From Lotus japonicus (Eukaryota > Streptophyta > Magnoliopsida > Fabales > Fabaceae): a stretch of 64,000 nt of DNA. The first letter of the stretch is position 1. Each line of letters begins with the position of its first letter. Position numbers and translations under genes: made by a program. Location: positions 26,541,158 to 26,605,157 of the forward strand of contig NC_080042.1 of the NCBI RefSeq assembly GCF_012489685.1. The letters run 5' to 3'. This document shows positions 46,821-57,700 of this stretch, piece by piece. The notes beneath the pieces were generated by a model. The model saw nothing but the letters and a program-made list of their open reading frames with translations. It was not told where the DNA came from and did not search any database.

Positions 46821-46822
46821 AA
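44225..46822 (+). pseudogene. gag: Athila-like gag-protease fused to a second gag fragment
   Basis: The N-terminus (MQGRLGTDPLEFDPEPERTL at 44225) is broken by compensating frame changes before 44447; from there a 791-residue frame is open. Residues about 30-180 are the gypsy Gag domain (YGGGALEDPHAHMERFI, TAEEWLNSQPQGSITSW). A CCHC-like knuckle CVTCGGPHDSEEC lies at 249-261. The aspartic protease has ALCDLGARINLMPL with D550, where Athila proteases usually read GAS rather than GAR. From about residue 690 a second Gag-domain segment follows in frame (NKYGGSKYENLHAHMVKF, GARAWFDEQEDITSWEDLF), cut after 100 residues. RT never follows. Confidence 0.82.
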
Positions 46823-46864
46823 CATCAAAGGAAGGAGAGTCTACCTTGGACTATAACATCTGAG

Positions 46865-47902
46865 GTGCATGAAGGAGTGTGTGCAAGCCACATCGGGGGG
46901 AGGTCTTTGGCTTGCAAGGTGTTAAGGGCGGGCTTCTACTGGCCCACCCTCAGGAAGGATTGTATGGACTTTGTGAAGCGGTGTAAAAAATGTCAAGTGT
47001 TTGCGGATTTGTCTAAGGCACCGCCAAAAGAGCTGGTAACGATGAGCGCCCCATGGCCTTTCGCCATGTGGGGTGTGGACTTAGTAGGACCTTTTCCGAC
47101 CGCCAGGGCGCAAATGAAGTTTATATTAGTAGCGGTGGACTACTTCACTAAATGGATTGAAGCCGAACCCCTGGCCAAAATAACCTCTGCAAAAATAGTC
47201 AACTTTTATTGGAAGCATATTGTTTGCAGGTTCGGGATCCCAAGGGCGATCGTATCCGACAACGTGACCCAGTTCTCAAGCAACCAAACAAGGGAATTTT
47301 GCAAGGAAATGGGCATACAGATGAGGTTCGCCTCTGTGGAGCATCCGCAAACGAACGGGCAAGTAGAATTTGCAAACAGGGTAATTCTGCGTGGATTAAG
47401 GCGACGGCTTGAGGAGGCTAAGGGAGCCTGGCTGGATGAACTCCCAGTGGTACTATGGTCGTACAACACCACTGTGCAATCTAGTACAAGAGAAACCCCC
47501 TTTAGAATGACCTATGGGGTAGATGCCATGTTGCCGGTGGAGATTGACAATTTCACATGGCGGACTCAGCCGGATTTCGAAGGGGAGAATCAAGCCAATA
47601 TGGCGATGGAGTTGGATCTTTTGTCTGAAACGCGTGACGAGGCGCACATTCGAGAAACGGCGATGAAGCAGCGCGTGGCCGCCAAGTACAATAGCAGGGT
47701 TCGCGTCCGAGATATGCAAGTTGGCGATCTGGTCCTAAAGTGGCGATCAGGAGCCCCAGGAAACAAGCTGACTCCGAACTGGGAAGGGCCCTACCGCATT
47801 CTCAAAGTTCTTGGTACAGGGGCCTATCACTTGGAAGAGCTTGATGGAAGGCGGCTACCCAGGTCATTCAACGGTTTGAGTTTGCGCTATTATTACAGTT
47901 GA
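46865..47902 (+). CDS. pol: Tat-type integrase, partial pol
   Basis: The 345-residue frame starts inside the integrase zinc-binding domain (HEGVCASHIGGR ... CKKCQ), so the ATG at 46865 is just the first in the fragment. The catalytic residues D72, D132 and E168 are kept (DD35E); the usual SDNGTQF is SDNVTQF here. The C-terminal region has the GPF-like NWEGPYRILKVLG and ends GLSLRYYYS, typical of Tat integrases. No RT or RNase H is attached on the left, so the fragment cannot be expressed normally. Confidence 0.88.
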   Translation: MHEGVCASHIGGRSLACKVLRAGFYWPTLRKDCMDFVKRCKKCQVFADLSKAPPKELVTMSAPWPFAMWGVDLVGPFPTARAQMKFILVAVDYFTKWIEAEPLAKITSAKIVNFYWKHIVCRFGIPRAIVSDNVTQFSSNQTREFCKEMGIQMRFASVEHPQTNGQVEFANRVILRGLRRRLEEAKGAWLDELPVVLWSYNTTVQSSTRETPFRMTYGVDAMLPVEIDNFTWRTQPDFEGENQANMAMELDLLSETRDEAHIRETAMKQRVAAKYNSRVRVRDMQVGDLVLKWRSGAPGNKLTPNWEGPYRILKVLGTGAYHLEELDGRRLPRSFNGLSLRYYYS

Positions 47903-48325
47903 TCGTTAGCGAGAAAGCTGGAAAGGCGAGGAGCTCCAAGGAAGAACTTCTGATGAGCAAAGTGAATTCGCCAAAGTTAAACATCTTCAATTTCTCTAAA
48001 AGTATCTCCAAACTCTCCATTGTAACAAAAGCGTGCTCTTTTTCTCCGAAAGGAGTTTTTTAACGAGACGCTCCATCAATAAAACGAAAATTCATGAAAT
48101 TCGTGTCCAAAAATTCCAGGGATTCCCTGACGATCGGAATTGCAGATCGATATAAAGAATTACGGCGATCACTAGGTGGGACAAGCTTGATCCCCAAAGG
48201 GGCTTGCTGGAACCCTGAAGGTGGCGGTGATTCCACAAATGAATCACCCCCCGGAAAGTCTGACGTGATCGCCGGTCCCGTAAACGATGTGCTGGGTAAG
48301 TCTCGCCAGAATACGACGAGCGCCA
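47903..48325 (+). other. spacer between integrase and antisense gene (Tat)
   Basis: No gene is seen. The stretch contains a short hairpin word, TCTCCGAAAGGAG, near 48043. It is the usual noncoding spacer of this lineage. Confidence 0.5.
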
Positions 48326-49902
48326 TTAACTAGGCAAAAGTCTTGGGGCCCCCAAATGGCCATTGGGACCCAAGCATTGTAAGCCCCGAGCGGGCAAAGC
48401 CCCGGGCGAAGCCCTCAAGAATGGAGGCCGTTTATCCCTTTGTGGAAAACGTTCAAAGTCTTGACGGAGAAATGCCAAGCAACAAGCCCTAGTTGATGGC
48501 TGGTCAGCAGTTGTTGTTGTGGCGCCTATAGTGGCAGACTTGGCGGCGGCTCCGGTGGCTGTACCAGCGGCTGCAGAATCGAGGGTCGTGACAGTGACAG
48601 GCTCATTGGCCGCGGCGGCGGAAGCTTCGGCGGTAGGGAGTTGGCTCGTCCCGTCAGTTGGAGGCGTGGAGCTTGCAATAGCGGCGGTGGAGGCAGCTTT
48701 CTTGCCTTTGGCCACAGCGGCGGCGGTGGGTTGAGCGCCGGGGTTGGAGGAGCTGGCGGAGGAGCCTTTGACTAATCTCCTCCTCTTGGGGGCCTGAGCG
48801 CCCTCGGCTTGGTTCTCAGCACCGCCCCGTTTTTTCCCGTCGCCTTCAGTGTTGAACTTCGGGGAAAAGTGGGCCATTTTCCTCTCACGGGCTTTCAAGA
48901 GCTCGGCGTTGGTGAAGTTCATATCTTCTGCAACAATAAGCAAAAAAGAGAGGGTTAGTAGCAACATAAGGGGTGAGAAGAGAAATGGCGATGGTGAAAA
49001 TAAATTATGTGACCTAAGTATTTGGGTGTCCTTGAGAGGCGAGCGCCATCAAGGACTGTCGAGCAGTCAAGGATAGGAAGTGGGGTGAGGAGATTCAAAA
49101 AGGCTTTGTCATTGAGAGACAAAGATTCTTCTGAAGGGTCGGTAATCCCATTGGGCTTTTCCGTCCAGTAAAGGGGAAAAAGGGCAGTCCCGTCCCTAAG
49201 GGTGAAAGCCTCGGGATAGGCGGGGTGAACCGCCACGCGGAAATATCGCCGGGCGAAGGAAGACTTCGCGTTACTCTTATGAGGGTTCAGGCATTTACGA
49301 CCGGCTCGGGCCTTTAGGGAGATCCATCCTTTGTTTTTGATGGACTTGGGGTCAACATCGTAGAGGTAGAAGAAGCTGGTGGGAGATGGGGCGGTGCCAA
49401 CAGCGGCGCACAAAATCTCGAAGCACCGGATGAAGGCCCAGGCATTGGGATGGAGTTGACAAGGAGCCGCATTGATATCGCGGAGGACGGTTTGAACGAA
49501 GGGCGAGAAAGGAAGCCTGACTCCAAGCTCGCCAAACATATACTCGTAAACAAAGAAAAAGTGGGATCTTTTTACGTCGCCATTGATCTTATGAAGCCAG
49601 GGGCGGTCATCAGCACTACAGGGCCAAATCCTAAGTTTGGCATTAAATTCGTCATCGTCAGATAAACCACCAAGGCTGCTCACGAATTCCATGATAAGAT
49701 CACTATCCTGGAAAACAGAGGGTTGGTCTATAGCTTCGTGGGTGGGTGCTCTTTGGACTGGAAGGGGTAAAGTCGCGAAAGTTTTCAGTCGGTAAGAAGG
49801 GATCTCCGAGACCTCTAAACGGAGGCCGCCGGCTGCGTTAGAGTCGGGGTCGCTCCCAGAAGAGGAAGAGGTGTGATTAGGGGAGCTAGGGTTTGAAGCC
49901 AT
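48326..49902 (-). CDS. Tat antisense gene, two exons
   Basis: The product belongs to the family known as putative gypsy-type transposon proteins (function unknown). Exon 1 (49902-49014) starts MASNPSSPNHTSSSS and has the conserved core HFFFVYEYMFGELGVRLPF, then LHPNAWAFIRCFEILC. Exon 2 (48927-48326) continues EDMNFTNAELLKARE, followed by a basic KRRRLVKG segment and a long Ala/Thr/Ser-rich stretch. The 86-nt intron 48928-49013 has GT at the donor (TTAG/GTCACA) and a good acceptor (TATTGTTGCAG), and joining keeps the frame. The end after about 48500 looks unlike the family and is probably truncated. A TATA-like GCCTATAAAAA lies near 50114-50121. Confidence 0.72.
48928..49013 (-). other. intron of the Tat antisense gene
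   Basis: The intron is 86 nt with GTCACA at the 5' end and a T-rich tract before TTGCAG at the 3' end. Its removal joins exon 1 and exon 2 in frame, and both unspliced frames otherwise end close by. Confidence 0.65.
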
Positions 49903-50973
49903 ATTTGACAATGCAATGAGGAAAAGGAAAAGACGAGTAGAGATAAGATGCAGAGATAAGGAAACAGGGACTCACCGGGCAAGGATGTGAAGAGTGGGTA
50001 GCGGAAAGGGTGAAAAGCGACGGCACCAGAGCGGAAGTTGGAAGAGGGAGCTTGGTAAGCAATTAGGGAAGTAAAGAGAGGTCTCGGAAAGGGATGATTG
50101 TAGGGAAGAAGGGTTTTTATAGGCAAAGGGGGGAAGCTGGAAGGGTGACGCGTGTTGTACGCGTGTGGAAGGTTGGAAGTCATGATGGTTTTTGGGAAGT
50201 GGGTCGCGTGTGATGGGGAGTTACTGCGCATGATGGGACAGTTATGAGGAGTGAGGTGACGGTTGCGAAGAAAGGGGAAAACTGACGTAATTGACGCATC
50301 ACATGGGGCAGTTAGAGATTTGAAAGGTTTTCGAAATAAGGGAAAGCGCGAAAGGCCCCGCCACCATGAGGACTAAATGCCATCGCCTAACAAATGGTGT
50401 CGCCAATGGAATTTAATCGCCCGCCAAGGGCATCGCCAGCTAACACTTGGACGATCAATACGTGACTAACACCTGTCACCTAGCTCGCCGGTACAAAGCG
50501 ATCGTTCCCGCCGCTTGTGGACTTGTGGACTTGATGGGTTGGTTCGCTCGCCAAGACCAGTGGACTGGGTGACTAAAGATGCTTGTTTCCTTTCACTTAC
50601 GCCATGTCGGCGATGTAGTTTTCTTCTTTTTTCCTTAAGCCATGTTGGCAGCTTAGATTCCAGCACACCATAGGATGCATGTAAAAGCATTTAAAAGACA
50701 CACTTAGCTCTCATACTTCGAGCTCGGTGTCTTGTGGACTAGTGGACTGGGCGAGCCCCTAGAGGGGCAACGCCCAGGGTTCGGCCCGCCCAAGGGCGAG
50801 AGCCTAGCCTTAAGTTGGGCCTCAACCTCGGAGGCCCAATTGGCCCAATAGGTAGTACCCAAACTCTATAAATAGGAGGTAGGCATCAATTGTAAGGGAC
50901 TTTTGCTCATTTGATGAAATAACACATGAAATTCAGCATTCTCTCTCTCATTCTCATTCTCTCTAGCACATTC
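49903..50973 (+). repeat. probable 3' end and 3' LTR of the Tat element
   Basis: The left part is the upstream region of the antisense gene, with a TATA-like box on the minus strand near 50114-50121. The right part has LTR character: TATAAATA at 50867-50874 and a CT-rich end reaching CTCTCTAGCACA near 50973. The LTR start is uncertain, somewhere in 50340-50480; no matching second LTR is present to fix it. Confidence 0.45.
50867..50874 (+). promoter_or_regulatory. TATA box in the probable Tat LTR
   Basis: TATAAATA follows a GC-rich region with CCCAATTGGCCC and precedes a leader rich in CTCTCT. It is a likely U3 promoter of the element. Confidence 0.55.
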
Positions 50974-51644
50974 TTCCACTCTCTATGTACTATCCCTATC
51001 TTCAATGTTCATTCCCAGAACACTTCTAACTCTTCATTTTCCCACTTTCTAAATTCCCTTTCTCTCTAAAACCGCCCCTCTCTCTACATATACCCATTTT
51101 CTACTCTCCCCATCTCACTTGCACACACTTTTGTCCACTCTCCTCTTCCCAAGTTTGCATTGCATCAAAAGCAGCTCACTTGCACCCACTCACTTCAAGT
51201 TCAAGGTAAGTTCCAATTTTCCACTTCCTTCCATCTAAGTTTCATGAGTTTGCATGTTTATGACTCTTGGGGGTTATGGGTGAGTGATTTTAAGTTGGTG
51301 CAAGTTGGGTTTGGTTTGTTTTTGCTTTTCATGGGTGTTTTTGTGCCAAATTTAGTAATGGGTGTGAGATTTGTGAGAGTTGGGTAGTTAGATAGAAGTA
51401 GTGTAGAGTAGCTTTGTTTTGTGCCTTCTAGGTGTTTGATAGAATGCTCCAATGAGTTTTTCTAGTCGATTTTGGGCAAGTGCTTTGTGGTTTATTTCTT
51501 CTCTTTGCCAAATTCACTAGAAAACTTGATTGGGTGCTCTTAGGGGTTCAAGTTTTAATTTTTTTTGTACATACTTTTTATTTATTTTTTACTAACTTGA
51601 CTAATGGTTTTATGCGGCTTGTGGTTGTGCTAACTTTTGTGCAG
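50974..51644 (+). other. CT-rich leader and likely intron before the Athila env-like ORF
   Basis: Bases 50974-51200 are strongly pyrimidine rich and hold no ORF. A strong donor (TTCAAG/GTAAGTTCC at 51206) and an acceptor (TTTTGTGCAG ending at 51644) frame a 439-nt, T-rich intron. The acceptor directly touches the ATG of the env-like ORF. This looks like the leader of a spliced mRNA for that ORF. Confidence 0.5.
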
Positions 51645-52267
51645 ATGCCTGCTAAGAGAGCAAGATTTCCCACAAGGGCCGCTGGGACCTCCTCCACCTC
51701 CCAAAACTTTGACCGCTCTCGCTTCTTATCGGCGAAAAAGGAGGAATTCTATCAATCCGTCCTAGCACACAAAGGGTGTGTGAAGGAGCGAGGAGTATTC
51801 TATAGGGATGGAAGGAGAGACCCCCTCGGCATGCAAGAAGCCATGGAGACAAGGAGGTAGAAGAGTTGGGTGGATCCAATTCCTATTGCTTGTGAAGTCA
51901 TGGTTAGGGAATCCTATGCGAATACCTACTGTGATGATCAAGACAACAAGCCGGATCCCCCCACCTTCTTGTCATGGTTTAGAGGTGATGTGGTTGACTT
52001 TGGAGCGGAAAGGATTCGTAGCTTCCTTGGCCTTCTCACGGAGCATGAGGAGAATGCCATTTTCCCATGGAAGAGTAGGAGTACCTTCCACCACTTGCTT
52101 TCAGATCGCTCTTATGAGTTCTTGAGGGATTTGGAAGTAGTGGTGGTTAGGCCCGGGCAACATTGGGAGAAGGACGATAGAGGTTACCCCACCTACTTGC
52201 TGAGACAAAACATGACACCACTGGCTCGTGTGTGGGCTGAGTTTTTGCAAGATTCCTTGTTCCCTAG

Positions 52268-53326
52268 TGATCGAGGCCGTACCCGATACAAATAATTAAT
52301 TTTGAAAACTGTAGTAACTAGGAAGTGACTCCTAGGTTGTTTCCCAAGGATTATCGTTTCAACAAAGACTCAATATTAAAAATGCACAAACGCACACACT
52401 CAAAGGGGGGGGGGGGGTTGTGATTTAGTTTCAAGGACTAGCAGAAAGTAAAACAGATTAATAAAATCAAGTAAAGACGGACGAATCCTTTTGTTCAGTA
52501 TATCGCTGCTCAATCACGGGTATCTAAAGATCAATTCTTGTTATTAGTTTCCTAGTTCGTGAGAATTAATTAACTAAGCGATAACTAATTCACAGATTCC
52601 TAAACTAAGCGATTAAGAATCGTTTACGCCCTAATATGAACTAAGCGAACATACATCATCTTCTATTTCGTGAACATAAGGAATTAAGCAAACCTAAGCC
52701 AGAAGTAGAGATGAAGAAAACTAATCAGGCGAATTCTATTAAGCACTATACCTCAAGAGCGCGATATACTTTGCAAAGGAATTCGTTCGAAGGAAGTTAG
52801 CCTTCCATGGATGGGGCGAATTCAGCAATTAAATTGGAGGAAGCAGGGAATAAAAACATAAACCCTAGCAGAGCTCTAATAATTACTGAAAAACAAAATT
52901 ATATTAAATAATAGCAGAAGGCAAAAGGTAATTGTTTCTCTCAGTACAAACCCTTAAATAAGAGTTGAGATCACAAATCCTAATCAAAATCAAATCCTAA
53001 AAGATAACAATAAATCCTAACAAATCCTAAAGATAGAGTTTTAAAATAACAACCTAAATAAGTTTGAATCTTAAAGATATCAAACTTAATTTATTCCGAA
53101 ATTAAATCCTAATATTTCCTAAAATACAATCTTCATTCCAGCACAATTAAATCTTCATTTCGCAAATCTCCAAAATGTCCCTGATGTCAAATAAGACCTG
53201 AAAATAAGAATAAACGTAATTAGACCAAATAATATAAATCACTGTCAAGCAAGGTCAATTAATTACGAATAATCATTAATAATGGCAAATTAAGGCTATG
53301 TAAAATGGGTAAAATATTGCTCATCA
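52268..53326 (-). repeat. 3' LTR of element H
   Basis: This 1059-bp LTR sits at the left end of the minus-strand element. It contains a G run (about 52407-52419) whose length differs from the other LTR. No gene is present. Confidence 0.93.
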
Positions 53327-54756
53327 AATACCCCCACACTTAGCCTTTTGCACTCCTGGGCAAAATAAAGAATTAAGAACATGAAAACCAATTTGAAACT
53401 AGAAGTGAATCATGCAATAACCTAAAAGATCACATACTTAACAATGAATCCTAGAAAATGTAGAGAAATTGGCAAAATCAAGTGAAAAATCAAAGAGACA
53501 AGAAATCCATGAATATCATCCAAACATCCAAGCATGTAAAGTAACCAATCAAACCAAGAGGTGAGAACAAAGATGATAGAACCTCACAAGTTATGCTCTC
53601 AAAGTGTTTACACTCAAGTGTTTAAGGTTTGTGTTTACGCTCAAAGCACTTCATGAGAACAAACACTACCATAGGCTTGACAAGACGCTAACATCAACAA
53701 TCAAAAACACATGCACATAAAGATCAAAAAGGACTTTTAAAGGTTGTAATGGGGCCCAGGTCAAGGTAGGATAAAATATGGGATAAGTAGCTAAAACCTT
53801 AGGAAATAGAGGAGCAATGGGGAATAAGTAGAAGTAAGTCAAAATCAACCCAATTTCATAGCATAAGATTTGCAATTCTTCCTCCAATTCCACACTTCAA
53901 CTTTTCATCCTTCATCCTTCCATTCATTTTTTTTCTCTTGGCCTTCTTTTTTTTTCTTTTCTACTTTTTCTTTTTTATTTTCATTTTTTTTTACTGAATA
54001 ACAAAACTAGCAAGAAAAACGGCACCACCATACTATTTACAACAACCAACTAAGCATAACTGAGAATTGGAAGAATTAAAGAACAATGCACCCTTACCCA
54101 CTTAGTACTTACTCCCAAAACAATTCCACAGCTCCAAAATTCCCTAAGATTAGGTCAATCATGGTTTTTCACTTATAAGCTTGTAATGAGCTAAAGAAAA
54201 GAAGGGTAAAAAGGCTCAAAGTGGCTATCAAAGGATAAATTCATTCAAGGTAGGCTTATTTGGCTAGTGGCTTATTAATTAAAAGAAGAAAATGCCTAAA
54301 ATCACTTCAATATGTGCATGTGAATATCAAGTAGAAACAAGCGTCAAGTCAAGTTCTAGAGTGCAAGTAATCAAGAGTGCAATCACACAAGAAAAAGATT
54401 AGAGATGGCATACAGTTGACCACCTATAGTTAAAGGTTCAAAATCTCTCACAAGGGAATTAAGTCTATCATAATTGTTTCAACCCCTCAATTTTCAAAAG
54501 TAACTTGACACACAAGAACGCATGGATTCACATCACAAGATATCATGACTCAATTCAAAGAAAATGCCCATAATCTAACAAGACCTAAGAATTCAAAGAA
54601 TAGCATGGATCAACCTAATTTATTCAAAAGCTAAATATTCTACCTACGGTAATCTCCCCCCCACACTTAAACTACACATTGTCCCAATGAAGCATAACAA
54701 ATATGGAATTGAACAAGTGCAATAAAAGTAAAGAAGGAGAAAGAAAACTCCCTAAT
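53327..54756 (-). other. spacer between pol and 3' LTR of element H
   Basis: No gene is seen. On the minus strand a G-rich polypurine tract (TAAGTGTGGGGGTATT) directly precedes the 3' LTR, and a near copy (TTAAGTGTGGGGGGGA) occurs about 1.3 kb earlier at 54653-54668. A long A-rich purine tract occupies about 53925-53995. Confidence 0.7.
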
Positions 54757-57700
54757 TCATGGCGGGAGGAGGGCGGAAACAACCAAGGAAACATCTTCCA
54801 TGGTAGCATCCACAAGAGAAGGGTTAGTGAGGAAATGCTTGAGACGATGACCATTAACTTTGAAGCTCTTATCTGTGGATTCACTTTTGATCTCTACAGT
54901 ACCATAAGGAAACACGTTAGTAACAACAAAAGGACAATCCACCTAGAACGAAGCTTACCGCTCATTAGGCCAAGCCTAGAGTTATACAACAACACTTGTT
55001 GTCCAACCAAAAAGTGTTTTCTGGAAATCAAGCTATCATGGAATATTTTGGTCTTCTCTTTGTAGAACTTAGAGTTCTCATAGGCTTCCAAGCAGATCTC
55101 ATCTAACTCACTCAATTGAAGCTTCCTTTCGCCACTAACTTGATCAAGAGCGAAGTTGCAAGTCTTCACAGCCCAATAAGCACGATGCTCTATCTCAACA
55201 GGAAGATGACATGCCTTACCAAAAACAACGCGATAAGGAGACATTCCGATGGGTGCTTTGTAAGCAGTACGGTGGGCCCAAAGAGCATCCTCAAGTCTAT
55301 TGCTCCAATCCTTCCTATTAGGCTGGACCGTCTTCTCCAAGATCCTCTTTATCTCTCTGTTGGAATTCTCAGCTTGCCCATTTGTTTGAGGATGGTATGG
55401 TGTGGAAATTCTATGAACAACCCCATATTTCTTGAGAAGAGCTTGCATGGATCTATTGCAGAAGTGGGTGCCTTGGTCACTAATGATTGCTCTAGGAATG
55501 CCAAACCTGCAAAAGATGTTAGACCTAACAAAATCCACAACAACTCGAGAATCATTAGTCCGAGTGGCCTTAGCTTCCACCCATTTAGAAACATAATCAA
55601 CAGCAAGCAAAATATAATAAAAACCAAAAGAAACAGGAAAAGGACCCATAAAATCGATACCCCAGACATCAAAGACCTCACAAAACAGCATGGGCTGTTG
55701 AGGCATCTCTTTTCTCCAAGAAATGGTACCGCCTGCTCTCTAACATGGCTCACAAGTGCTGCAAATCCTTGATGCATCTTTGAAGATGGTGGGCCACTAA
55801 AATCCAGAATCAAGCACCTTGCGTGCTGTCCTTTGGGGTCCAAAGTGACCGCCCACTGCAGAAGCATGGCAAAACTGAAGGACTGACTCAATTTCATGAT
55901 CTGGAATGCACCTCCTAATAACCTGGTCAGTACAAAACTTCCACAAATAGGGGTCATCCCAACAATAATATTTAGCATCACTCTTGAGCTTAGCAATCTG
56001 AGCTCTAGAAGCAAATGGAGGGAAAACAAAAGCAACTAAATAATTAACAATATTAGCAAACCAGGGTGCTGGAAAAGAAACTGAAAATTAAAGAGCCGCT
56101 CATCCGGAAAGTCATCTCTAATGGGTAGAGTATCAGCAGCCCTCTCTATCCGACTCAAGTGATCGGCCACCAAATTCTGTGCTCCACTTCTATCTCTAAT
56201 CTCCAAGTCAAACTCTTGGAGCAAGAGCATCCATCGGATCAACCTAGGTTTTGATTCAGCCTTCTTCAACAGGAACTTTAGAGCTGCATGGTCAGTGTAA
56301 ACAATAATCCTAGAACCTAGCAAATATGATCTGAATTTATCTAGAGCAAACACAATAGCTAGAAGTTCTTTTTCAGTGGTTGTGTAATTCGCTTGTGCAG
56401 AATCTAAAGTCCTGGAAGCATAATATATTACCCTAGGTAACTTATCCACTTTTTGAGCAAGGACAGCACCCAATGCGTAATTAGAGGCATCGCACATGAG
56501 CTCAAAAGGGGCTGTCCAATCAGGTGCCTGAATGATAGGAGTGGTGGTCAAGGCTTTCTTTAGGCAATCGAACGCCTCTCTGCATTCCTCATCAAAATCA
56601 AATGCCACGTCCTTTTGCAGCAAGTTAGAGAGAGGAAGGGCTTTCTTGCTGAAATCCTGAATGAACCTGCGATAAAAACCTGCATGGCCAAGAAAAGAAC
56701 GCACCTCTCACACGCAAGAGGGGTAAGGCAAATGTGAAATAACATCTATCTTGGCTGGATCCACCTCTATACCTTTGTTAGAAATCACATGACCTAGAAC
56801 TATGCCTTGCTCTACCATAAAATGACACTTCTCATAATTCAAAACAAGGTTAGTTTCAATGCACCTATGCAAAAATTTATCCAGATTATCTAAACATGTA
56901 TCAAATGAAGATCCGTAAACAGTGAAATCATCCATAAATACCTCGATGCAACTCTCTAAGAAATCACTGAAAATACTTACCATGCACCGCTGGAATGTAC
57001 CAGGGGCATTGCATAGGCCAAATGGCATCCTCCTATAGGCAAAAGTGCCAAAGGGACAGGTGAATGTGGTTTTCTCTTGGTCCTCAGGAGCAATGTGAAT
57101 TTGAAAGTACCCAGAAAAACCATCAAGAAAACAGTAGTGACTTTTACCTGCTAAACGCTCAAGCATTTGATCAATGAAGGGAAAAGGAAAGTGATCCTTT
57201 CTAGTTGCTTGATTGAGCCTCCTATAATCAATGCAGACTCTCCAACTGTTTTGCACTCGAGTAGGGATAAGCTCGTTTCTCTCATTCTTCACTACAGTAA
57301 GTCCTGTCTTCTTAGGGACCACTTGAACTGGGCTCACCCAAGGGCTGTCAGAGATTGGATATATAATGTCAGCTTGTAGAAGCTTGGTGATCTCCTTCTT
57401 CACAACATCAAGTATCACTGGGTTGAGTCTCCTTTGTGGTTGTCTTACTGACTTCGCTCCTTCTTCCAAGAGTATTCTATGCATGCACATGGATGGATTA
57501 ATACCAGGAATGTCACCTAAGGTCCAACCAATAGCTTTCTTGTGCTTCTTTAGTACTTGCAGCAACTTTTCCTCTTGATTTTCACGAAGGAAAGAGGAAA
57601 CAATGACAGGGAGCTTCTTATCACCCTCCAAGTAAGCGTACTTGAGGTTATCTGGCAAGGGCTAAAGCTCCAATATGGGTGCCTGCAAAACAGATGGAAC

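Larger units (their letters stand above)
46865..50973 (+). mobile_element. Tat-lineage gypsy element, 3' half
   Basis: The pieces are a Tat-type integrase, a spacer, an antisense gene of the putative gypsy-type transposon family, and a region with LTR features ending near 50973. This order (pol, antisense ORF, 3' LTR) is known for Tat elements such as Retand and Ogre relatives. The 5' half is missing. Confidence 0.75.

Noticed and set aside
52407..52419. G runs of different length in the two LTRs of H as a functional element.
   Set aside because: Homopolymer length is unreliable in sequencing and slips easily; the difference carries little information.
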